Part shown: positions 31,501-43,200 of the stretch, piece after piece
Layout: every line of letters starts with the position of its first letter
Position numbering within the stretch: position 1 is the stretch's first letter
Assembly: GCF_910592395.1 (NCBI RefSeq)
Contig: NC_088318.1
Span: 2,668,001-2,732,000, forward strand
Origin: Lineus longissimus
Lineage: Eukaryota; Nemertea; Pilidiophora; Heteronemertea; Lineidae
Direction of reading: 5' to 3'
Length of the DNA stretch: 64,000 bases
Program-made: the position numbers and the translations under genes
The notes under the pieces: generated by a model
What the model was told of the DNA's origin: nothing
Databases searched by the model: none
Seen by the model: the letters and a program-made list of their open reading frames with translations, nothing else

Positions 31501-34269
31501 GCAATATCACACTTTTTGAAATTTTTAAGGCCAACATCATGGTCAAAAGCACGTTTTTGTTTGACTTCTGGGGGACCTTTTTTCCTCGAACAATGCCTCA
31601 AAATCTGAGGGTTTTCTCTGAACAGTTTTATGGTGTCTGTGATAGTGGTCCATTTGAGGGAATGGAATACTTGTAATCATTGGATTGGTCATTATCACAA
31701 ACTGACCATGTACCAGTAATCAGATATAACACTTACTGTAATTGACAAGCTTATCTTTGACATTCTTCCAAACACTGGTGAAGACTTCCAAGAGATGTAG
31801 CCATTCACCTCGCTGTTGTTCTGCAACGGATTGGAGTAACCTTGTTAAGAAATCTGTTTTGAAACACAACTGGCTGAGTCAGTGGACCCTCCCCACGAGG
31901 ACACCACTCTTAGCAGTACACCATCTTCTTAGGGACAGTGATTTTGGTCCGAAATGGATCCACTCTGTGTGATTTGACCTCAGCTCTGTTATCAGGACAC
32001 CTCTCTATTAAGGACAGCACTTGTCAGAAAATTGAAATATGTTTTCATTTTATCAAAGTTTCTCAAGTAGAAAAATATGACTTACGAGTGAGTGAGTGGA
32101 GCAGTTCCTTGATCGTTATGGTCCTGGCCTCAGCCTGGGTGATACGACGCTGGTAATGCTGGATTAACAGCTGCTGGAGCCGGATGATGTCAGGTAACCG
32201 TGACAACAGACGCAGGTGGGGTTCCTTGAAGAAAAAGATTTGCAAATAATCATTTTCATCCGAGTAAAGTTTAAACAATCCACTGAACAAAATCATTCGG
32301 CCGAAGAACTGATGGACAGAAACCTTACACCCAAAACCACACTTATAGATATCAGCATTGAGCAGGCCCAGCCTTCTCAGGTGTTGGTTGATGCAGAAAT
32401 GTCCAAGACTCAGTCAGAAAATGGCCACATCCGTTTCCCTCTCCAGCCAGCTGATATCGTCTGCCTTGGTTGTACCCATTATTACTTGCCACCACTGGGT
32501 GTTAGTTTTCCTCTTGAATCTTTCATTGAAACAGATAAGTTACTTTGACCTCTTGAGTCAAACTGCATGAATCTTTAGCCGATATTTACCTCACGAATGA
32601 ACAGCTTCAGGGTCTCAGCAGGGCATTTATCGCCCGCATGCTCATTCATCAGTTGTGTCAGGTGCTCCACCGTGACACGGCTGCGGAACTGCCACATCAG
32701 ATGACAGTCATGGATCTGGCTGATATCAACCTGGTCCCCGAGGCTGATTACCTCGTGTACGATCTTGATCAGCGGGTTGTTACCTGAAACGGGGTTGAAC
32801 GGCTCTCAATCAAAGTGTTACCTAGTTGTTGGAACATTTCTTCCGACAGTAAAGTTACAATGCAAAATCAGCCAAGTTAACACCTCCAGCCCTATGTAAC
32901 ACTGTGCTAATATGCACTCCCACCCAAAAATAAACACAGGGAAGAAAAGGGCTCTACAAAGTGGTTATTTTAATGCCTTACAACACCTCATCCATGCCGT
33001 ATAGTGTTCTTCTGAAGAAGAAATGCCTTCAAAGAATGACTAGGACTACTCACTCAAACGTTCGTCATTCACCAGCGCGGCGTTTGCTCTGTTCAGGATG
33101 GCATCTAAATCCTGAAAATGAAGGCATACTGAAAATTATAGGATCTTATACATATACACTTCATGTGACAAGTTTGGAATAAACTGCCACTGGTGGGCAC
33201 TTAGGGAATAGAAACGAGTTAAAGTTTTGGTTCAGAAAGGGCAGGGGGGCAGCAGTTGGCACAAAGAATCCCCCTCCCCCAACCTTGATGAAGAACTTGG
33301 TGAAATCTTTTACGAATAAAGTTTTAAGGAAAGACCTTGGGAACCATCTCTAAACTGGCCCAGAATTGGATGGCGGGCCCGAGTGGATGCCTTGCGTGCT
33401 GTTTTTCGGTACTGAGGAGGCCTTAGTAAGTAAGTTAGGACTGTCACTGATCTTCCACACCCCACGCATCTAGACTAGAGAGACCTCCTTCTGCCCTCGT
33501 ATCACGACTCACTTACATTTAGAAGTGGGTTGACATAGGCCTCGGTGAAAGCTTTCTCCCAGGCAGCACGTGCCTCTTTAGTGGTTAGATCAGCGTTGAC
33601 GTGCGCATCACCTACAAGAAGAAAACCAATTCAGAACAACTTCTGCGTAATTTTTGCAAACATGAACCCAAATGGAACTATAAAAGCCCCAATTTGCTTC
33701 CTTCAGCTCTCCCAGTGGTGCAGCATTGCTGTGGGAAACAAAACGGCCGACCTCTGGTGTGTCTTTGATATTTTCGATATTACGGCAGTCATGATGTCAA
33801 CATAAACGGCACTGACCTCACTCCCTGGCGAAGTTTGGCCACTTCACCGCAACTCTGGTCAGTATGGAAATGAGAGAATTGAAAGCTGCCAATGACAGCA
33901 CAGAATTTTTAGGTCTGGTGGAGTGAAATTCGGTTGTAACCTTAACCTCAGCCTCAACCCTGATCATCTCAAATGGTGTTATTTTACCAGATTTCTTATC
34001 AGGGGATATTCCATAAACCTTGTTGAAGTTATCTCTCCAACCCAGGACTTAACCCTAGATGCAAGAGGTGTCAATTAAAAACTCCTCCAACACTAACTGT
34101 TCTTATTCTCCATGAATGTTTCAATCAGGATGGTCACGAGCGTCAGACAGTCGTCGGGGGACTTGTTGATGGCTCGGCCAAGGACTTGGATGTCGTGGCG
34201 GATGTGATCAAGGAGGAATCTTCGCACCTGGTCAGCTGGGATCGGTGGCTGGATGAGTGCAGTGACACC
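28516..34269 (-). CDS. RNF213: RNF213 C-terminal domain, exons 57-68
   Basis: Exons 34098-34269, 33517-33611, 33054-33111, 32590-32783, 32086-32224, 31737-31820, 31256-31436, 30616-30901, 30068-30259, 29505-29594, 28957-29147 and 28516-28681. Recognisable stretches include DLTTKEARAAWEKAFTEAYV, PDIIRLQQLLIQHYQRRI, PNTPIAMLIPSSRGLGLCSM, LIYYDPEKDLLPMVLAHCNY and ISYDFVRLERELEERLL, all typical of the conserved RNF213 C-terminal fold. Exon 63 ends at a GTAGGT donor overlapping a TAG. The final exon ends KVQRKEEKNRRH and TAG. Confidence 0.93.
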
Positions 34270-37200
34270 CTGTAGTGAAGATGCAATCGAAAATTTGGTG
34301 CCGAGAGCAACAACTTCAACATCTTGTCAATTATCCTGTTTGTTGTGTGTAATACTGACACAATCGTAAGCGAATTAAAAAACTGGAAAATTTGGTGCCG
34401 ATGGAAATAAATCTGGCAAAATATTTGCCATTTATTAAGTGTTCCTAACACAATCTGGCAATTCTACCATCTGGTCATTCTTATGCTAGTATTTGATTTG
34501 ACAAGGGGATGGGGCATCGGGAGCAAGCCCCCTCCCCCAATATTTGGGAAAGTATTCTGAATTTAACCAGGAATTTTGGTAAATGCACCATAAATACCCT
34601 CTGGGTACCTGCTTTTCTCAACGGTGCTCTCCCTTTTCTGATTCCTTGATTCACCCAATTCCACCCAGGTTCAAAGCATCACGTAGTTCATAAAACGAAA
34701 TAAACACCAAGTATCTATAAAATATAGTCCAAACATCTCACCGGCAGGTCACTCTTGGTCCCAATGTGCATGGAGAGATGCAACAGCAGACGGACGATAG
34801 TCGTGGCAGCTGGAGACATGCTTCTCTCCGGGATGGGGGTGAGGTTCGTCATATCAGCGACGTTAAGGACATAACCCTTCTGGGTGTTGTCCCTGAAATA
34901 TTCAAAGCGTCAGTTTGAGATGGAGGTTTGCAAAGTCATATCATTACGTATCAATTTGAGTTTATTGTGGATAATTGCAAACCAAATATGTCATTGAAGT
35001 ACCATATTATGCATCCACTTAGCATTTGAAAATGATCTACTTTCTAGTATGTCTTCCTTGATTCGAGGTCGGACTTCTCAGAAATGGTCCAGATTCTCCA
35101 AAGTAAAAGTGAGAACCAACGCAAATCCTCTGAAAAGTTTGAGGCTGTGACTTCAAATGACATATTATCACCGACGTGCATATTATTGCAATTGACGTCA
35201 CTCCCAATGAATATTTTGGGTGATAATATTTCATCATTACTCATTCTGGTTGATACTATACCTATGATCAATTTTGGCGTTGCCTTCCTTCAGCTGGTAA
35301 CCAATGCCACCGATATCCGAACCACACCAACATTTTGCTCGTTCAACTGGGCGACCACACTATGAAAAAGATGGAAGCAAACTAGGTAAGAAGCAGACTT
35401 GTCTAATAGCTTACCTATGATCCAGTTTGACATTGCCGGCTGACAGATGGTGTCCTTGACCTCCAATATCTGACCCACACCAGCATCGACCGGTATAATA
35501 CGGACGACCACACTGTCAAAAAAATCAAAGAAAAGACATTTTCATCCCAAGCACCATCTTTATCTGAATATTTTTCATGCAAATTCGCGCATAACTTTAC
35601 AAGCTTGAGGGTTTTTTGGCAGAGAAAAGCTTTTTTTGAGCAGACGTTTATAACTAACATGTTGTAATTCGCAACGACACTGAACAACAATAAATTTTTT
35701 GGTAAAAGGGTTAATATTGTAAAGCCAGAAATATCTGTGGCAACTTTGATGGCACAGTAGTGCAAAATGTGTACTCCACAGTTTCAACAGAAAGGCTTCT
35801 GGTTTTCAGCTCTCAAATAGTTATAAACCACTTGAGACAGAACACTTGTACAGTACTAAGTACTGTATAAGAACATACATTTCATTTCATTTACTGCTGC
35901 GACAAAAAATTCTGCTGACCTTAAATTTAGCATACAGTAGCTTCTATGCATATTACTTACATTTCCGATGACGTACGGGTGACCTCGACTACAGGAGTAG
36001 AAGACAGGATTTTCATCGCCAGCACCTCTCCTGGCCGCAAGCAGAGCCGCACGAGTTTCCTCCAGATGATCATGAGGCATCACCGGCAGAAACGCATCTT
36101 TCATCCTCCCGGCCTGGGAGGCCATGACCTTGAAGGGCTTGAGGAGGGGTGTCTCCTTCAAGGACTGCATGACCAGTGTCGTCTGCACCAAGAGATCCCA
36201 CACATCCTTTGTCATTTTGTCGGCTTCCACTGGTTCAGGGCCTATTTTGTTTGATTTGACCTTTTCGAGGGTATCAACCACTGCTTGCTGGAAAGTGAGA
36301 GGGAAAAATCACGAAATGGTACCCAAGACTCGAAATTACCTATCCTTTTTCTGACTTTTAAAGATGAAAACCAACTGATTTTTACTTCCTTTTTTGGGGG
36401 AAGTTTATAGAAAAGCATGCTGATTTAAGACATATCAACACAAATTAAGACTAAGAAGGTGTCTGATGACATGACGACTTTGATGGATTGAGGCTGGGCA
36501 TTTTCCCGATGTTGGAAGAAGACGTACCTTGTTGTTCATGAATGCCTGGTTCATACACACATTCTGTATGTTGTCGATGGTCTGAGACAAAGAAAAGGAG
36601 AAATGATAACTCAAACATCATCCTTTATTGATGCAAACATTAAGAAATTGCCCAATATCATGCGAGATATATTCACCAAATGATCTGCTAAACTTCTAGA
36701 GCCATTCATATTCAAACCTTTAAAGTTACAATACATAACCAATCTTTTGTAGGAACCTGATACCAGGCTTGGTAACATCGAATAACATTAACATTAGTTC
36801 GAGCAAAACCTCACCCATCTTGTCAGCAAAACCTCACCCATCTTGTCAGCAAAACCTCACCCATCTTGTCAGCAAAACCTCACCCATCTTGTCAGCAAAA
36901 CCTCACCCATCTTGTCAGCAAAACCTCACCCATCTTGTCAGCAAAACCTCACCCATCTTGTCAGCAAAACCTCACCCATCTTGTCAGCAAAACCTCACCC
37001 ATCTTGTCAGCAAAACCTCACCCATCTTGTCAGCAAAACCTCACCCATCTTGTCAGCAAAACCTCACCCATCTTGTCAGCAAAACCTCACCCATCTTGTC
37101 AGCAAAACCTCACCCATCTTGTCAGCAAAACCTCACCCATCTTGCCAGCAAAACCTCACCCATCTTGTCAGCAAAACCTCACCCATCTTGTCAGCAAAAC

Positions 37201-40200
37201 CTCACCCATCTTGTCAGCAAAACCTCACCCATCTTGTCAGCAAAACCTCACCCACCTGAAAAAACCCTGTAAAAGACATACCTGATCTGTAACCCTTTGG
37301 GCAACATTCGGTTCAAACAAGTTGCGCGTGTAGACCTCACGATGCAGGGCCAACAGACAGGAGACCTCCTTAACCTGCTTGTTGCCATTCAATCCCTGTA
37401 ACAACCGAAATTCAAGAAACAATGCAAAAGAAGAAGTAGAGGTTTAGCTTTAACAACTAACCACATTTACTCAAAAGTAGGTAATAATAATATCAATATC
37501 AATAATGATATTGAGTTCCTATACAGTGCTTCTCCATGTTTCCCTGTTCAAAGCGCTTTTGGGATATCATATTATTACCCTGGTCTCCACAGAAATCAAT
37601 CAGGGGTTTCAAGGAGCAACCAGAAGGTGCTCACTTGAAGTCGACCAGTAGGGGAACCAAGCAGTGACTCGGCTGGGAGTCGAACCAAGGGTAATTTTCA
37701 CTTCTGACGTTTCTGCAAGAGACCTTCTTAAAGTATTCTAATGAGAAGAAGAACAACGTACTTGACATTTCCCCCTAAAATCCTCGACTGAGCCCCCTAA
37801 AATGACAGCAGCCACCTCGTCGCGTACGGTCTTGTACTGTGCACCAAAGAGGATGAACCTATCAACCCCGTTATCCTCTCTGCCCCGAGCTTCATCGGGC
37901 ATCACCCAGGCCAGATGGCGGCGCTGCGAGATGGTGTCCAAGCTCTCCATCCCATAATTTCTGCAGAGCTGCTTCACGAGAAACAACCTCGGCCACTTTG
38001 AATTGCTCGATTCCGAGAGTCGCTGGGCCACATCCCACAGTCGTCTGGCAGCGTGCATGTCATGATTCTCCTCTTTCAATATATGAATCCTGTTCATCAT
38101 TTCGGCAGCCACGCTCATTCCGAATCTGGTCTTGGCGATTGCTTCGACCTTTCTAATGTCGAGGGCATTGGTGCCAATGTCTTTTTCAGCCGCGTGCATG
38201 CATCTTGTGGCAAACTCGACCCTGGTCTTCAAGGCATTCCCAGGCTGCAAGCCACAGTGGCTGTGATAAGAATCCTGAAATCAGGCAAAAATGTAAATAT
38301 AATGAAGTTTGCACTTTCCCAAGACAAGGTGAAGAATGAAAATTGAAGCCTTATGCGCCCTCTGGCCTCTAGGCACGAAGAGGACTAAGTAAGTAAGTAT
38401 TCTCCTGTTGACGAAGTTCTACTTGGAAATTAACGAAAAAGGGAAGAAGAATGACTACCCTACTGGGAAATGTACAGAGCTTCTCCGGTCTAAGAGGAGG
38501 AATACACTAAATAAGTAACCAAGTAAGTAACACGACCTTCAACAACCGAGCAATGAATACAAATTTCACCGAGATTATGATAAACAGACTCACCTCGAAG
38601 CAGCGAGCACAGAGGAGAGACAACTCGACGATATGTCCCGGTTCTTTCAGTAGACGCTGAGAACGCTCAAAGAAGTACTGGAGGTGATCACAGACGTCAT
38701 CCGAGCTGTATCGGAGTAACAGCTGTAACAGGAGCGATCGTAGCACAGGGGATGCGTCAATGCACTCGTCGTAAACAGTCAACTCCTTAGTACGTGAACG
38801 CATCCCGACACGTTTGTCCCCACGGGGCTCGTGGATGACGTACGACATGAGGATTTCGATGACTTCCTGGGTTGGCGGTTTGTCTTCGGCAAAACACAGC
38901 TGGGAGACGAGGTCCATGAAGAACTCGTTGCAGGCGCAGATATATCTGTTGTAGGATTCGTCACCCTTCCTGAAAAGTTTGAGAGAAACACTGCAAAGGT
39001 AAATTTGGGAAGCCAAACATTGCTGTGTTTAGCGTCTGCTGAGTTCCATAGCACATCTGCAAGGTTTTATGATTGAGTACTTGGAGGGCAAAATAACGCC
39101 AGTGAGACCAGTATGATAGAGCTCGGCTTTTTAACTTTGAGGGCAGGGAACCAAGGAGAGCGGCCTAAACCCTGAAAGCATTCCGGCCGAAAATCACCAA
39201 GCTAGTGGTATTATCAATAAGCACAAGACGAAAAGTAGAAACGCTCAATGGAAGTCAATCTTGTTACAAAACCGGGCAAACATAAGATTAACCTAGGTGT
39301 CAACCTACCTATTTGCTCCTCTCTCAGGAGCTGTGAAGTCTTCAGGTATAACTGCCTTACATTTGAGGCATTCTCTATTGTCAACTTCCATTTGGTCCCG
39401 GAAACATGTTCGACAGATGTCGTGTTTGCAGGGGAGTACCATAGGGTCCTTCATCGGCTCCTCACAAGCGATACATTTCGAGTTGCTCCTGGAGGAAAAA
39501 GGACGGAAGGAATATGAGGCAACTAACGACAAAATGAATGCTAGTTAAAGGGCAAATATTCCATAAAACGAGCACAAGACATTTCGTTTAAGAGACATAC
39601 TTGTAGATTTTCTTGACTGTGTTGAACTTGCACGATCTCAAGAACTCGGCTACCTTCGTCAGTGACTTTGGCGTACGGAAGTTCACCTCTTTTCCGAGGA
39701 ACTGAAATATTGAAATATAAACTAGTCACCAGAAAGTCAAATTAGAATGCTGTGAAATGGAGACCGTGAAATAATCATCAAATTTCAAATACAGATAAAC
39801 TTCATGCATCTACACAATGATATTTCAAATTCCGGACCAGACCTGTGCATGAGTGGAAATAATCGCTTGTAGTGTGTTTTCCCTTTAAACACTGTCGCTG
39901 CAAAAGTGGCACAGATACATTTCCAAACTGCAAATGTTAAGGTGAATGAAGCTTACCATCCAGAGTGGCCTGATGGAATCGACACGCCCCGCCTCTTCCT
40001 TGATGTGGGGAGGACAGACGTGGTCTATGAACAGCTGAACCACGCAAATACGCATCCATAAAGGCCTACAGAGGAAAAGACAAAATTCCGATCATCAATT
40101 TCACAATGGTAAATAAGGTAAATAAGTCCAAAGCGTCACGATGCAAGCCTCCTGAAACAAAATACTGGTCCAATGATATCATGACGCAACTTTGGTCACA

Positions 40201-43200
40201 CTCTCTAGTTTGAGATCAAATCTATGAACTATCTAGTTCAGAAGGCCTACCTGTACTTTTGCATGTACTGCTGGCTGATTGGACCAATTGTATATTTAGA
40301 ATGCAGGATTCTGTCAATCACAGGTTTGAATTTCTTGACGGTTTCGCTCCATTCTTGGCGGCCTTTGAGCGAGTTGAGTTTCTCATCCAACGAACTGATG
40401 TAGTCGACCATCTTTACAAGAATGTTCACATCAAGTGTCTGAAAAGAGGCAGATCATTGATCAGTGGAGCACAGGAAACTCATTCAATGCCAAGGGGCTG
40501 GAGGTTCTTGTGACTATTGGACCAATAATCTGTTGGACCAATAATCCAAACATTGTAATTTCAACAATGGACACATCACATTGCTTGTGGCCTTGGACAA
40601 CTCCCTTATTGGCCTTGTTGTGTCCTTTGAATGAGACATAAACCCAGGTGTTTGATCCTTGGCAAGCAAAAGACTCCTTCTGAGTAGCTTGGGACGTAAT
40701 TCTTCTGGGTCAAAGATGTAGTCATTAGGATCGTTTACAAAGGACCAAAACAAACCAGACCAGATCATATCGCCAACCGCGTCATGATTGACGTAGGTCT
40801 TGTAACGACGTAAGTATGTACACTCATGGTCAAAAGTTTATGGACACCAGTTTTTGCAGATTTTCTCAAAAACGGCTTATCCTATTGAACCCAAATTTTC
40901 ACCAATGGTGGAGAATCTTCTTGGCTATCGAATGACGTGATAGTTGATATCAGGACCAATTGCATAACAAAGTTATTACATAATTCGATAGCCAAGAAGA
41001 TTCTCCACCATTGGTGAAAATTTGGGTAAAAAAGGATTAGCCGTTTTTGAGAAAATGTGCAAAATCTGGTGTCCATAAACTTTTGACCATGATTGTACAT
41101 CCAACCAGACCAGATCACATTCGTGCGTGCCTACATCAGTCTAGACCAACCCAGATCATCTAGATGGGTTTGGTTCATCCAAACGGCCCTATTGGGACAT
41201 TACACCTTACATCATAATGCAGCTAATAGCTACATGTATTACTCAGATTGACACACGGGATCGACAGAAACCTACCATCTCGGTTCGGGTTGTATTCAGT
41301 TCATGACCCGGCTCCTTCTTCAGCCAAGCAACACATTCCTTCCAGACGACGCACGCCTGAATGAAGTGCTCGAAGCGCTCATGGAACTTCATGAATGTCA
41401 GATGAAGCTTTGGAATCGTCAGCTGTCCATAGAGGTCGTTACCTTCTGTGTCAATGTCGCGGCGAGTCTCGCGGAAGGCGGCCTTCAACGTTTTTGTTAG
41501 GATCTGAAGATTTCATCAAATGAATCAAATATCAATTCAATAATGTTTAGGTGTTTTAGCAGACGGTACGTGACAGTGGTGAAAATGATAAACAAAAATA
41601 GCCTTATACTACCACCAGAAATGTGTACATGTATTGTGGTTTCATTTCGGCTATGATAAAAAAACTCCCTCAACTATTTTCGGTGAGCCAGCTAGGAAAT
41701 TAGTCGATAATCGACATTGTGTTCAGAACTGTGACCCCCTTTGGGCCAACCTACCTCCTGCATCCCCTCCTGGCCACAACGCACACTCATGTGGATGAAG
41801 TCGGATATGTAGAGATCCACCATCTCATCATACACTGTCTCTGGTTTATCATTCAAGAAGTCCTTGAAGAACATTCCGATAGCACTGTCGCTGAACAACC
41901 TCTGACAGGTCTTTTCAAGGCCTTCCTCTGAAAAAGTCCACAATATATCAGGAGTTAGATGGCCTGTGCTTCTTAAGGAATTGTCCATTACTTTACAATA
42001 TCATTCTAATGTCACACAGTGTGGAACTTGCCTTAGCGGACACCTCTCTACTAAGGACACCCTCTCTATTAAGAAAACCATAGTTGGTCCCTACTTGGGT
42101 ATTTCTATAGAATTCGACATCTGTCATTAGGACACCTCTCAATCAAGGACAGCATTTGTCAATCCCAAGAGTGTCCTTAGTAGAGAGGTTCTACTAAACT
42201 TAGCTGAGATATTGCGTTATGTTCTCCACATGTGTGTATGAGTATGGGCTATCTATATTCACATAAATGACATTCGTCCCCTGCAAAATCATAGGAATGA
42301 AACACACCCAGTACGCTCCAAGAATGATGCCCCAACAATTGGAATATCTACCTTTCATCGTCTTTGCAGTCTGGATGATTATTTCCATCTGCGCATAGAC
42401 CTCCCACGAAAACGGAAACTGTGGCTGGAATGGCTGACGTCCGGCGGCCGTCTGCTGTGCGATCATCTCCGTCAGTTCTGCACGTGACTTCGGCGACAGG
42501 AGCAACTTTTCGTATGACAGTGGCGTCACATGAACATCTGTGAGCATCTTTAGCCACAGGGTGCAGATCCACTTATCGCGTGCGGTCCTCTGTCGCTGCA
42601 GGATATCCAGGTTACTGTTGGTGTCGAGGTACGCTATAAGACCAGCCAGAGTTGGCATGATTTTCCCTTCAATTATCATATGTATGGCTCGGCTGAAAAA
42701 TAAGGTCAAGAAGTTGTCCCGTGCTAACTAAGAAATGAAATTGACAAGCCACAGGCCACAGTCAGAGCCATCAGAAGGTCCTGATCTTGATTCCCATCAA
42801 GACCAGATTCGAATTCACCTATATTTAAGAAATCTTCTACAGTAATATTATATCAACACTGGCATCCAAGTACCAGTCAAGAAGGGGGGGTTGATGCAAT
42901 GGGAAATGTATTCCAAATATTTGGAATGTTAAACATGTATTCCCAATTTTCAGCATACATTTGAAAACTGCTTGCGTTAGAATAAGGTCTCAAATCTTCA
43001 TTATTTACCTGAATGTTCCCGCTCTGTTGATATTCTCGGGGGCAGCGGCGTCCTTACTCAGCCAATCTTGGGCCAAGCTTTGGGTCATGACAGCATTCTC
43101 CTTCTCTGTGAGCAGCTGAGCGATACGGATCCTCAGAGCACCCATCAATGTGACACCTAGGTGAGAGACAGATACTGTCATATGCCAAATTTTCCGAGTC

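Noticed and set aside
33800-33860. An extra RNF213 exon between exons 57 and 58
   Set aside because: Exons 57 and 58 already join in phase (AAC A|GT) and no paired splice sites with an open frame were found here.
36802-37254. CRISPR-like regular repeats
   Set aside because: The units abut with no unique spacers, and the context is an animal gene intron.
36769-37285. Three overlapping + strand open frames of 138-167 codons
   Set aside because: They are the same 23-bp satellite read in three frames, inside an RNF213 intron on the other strand.
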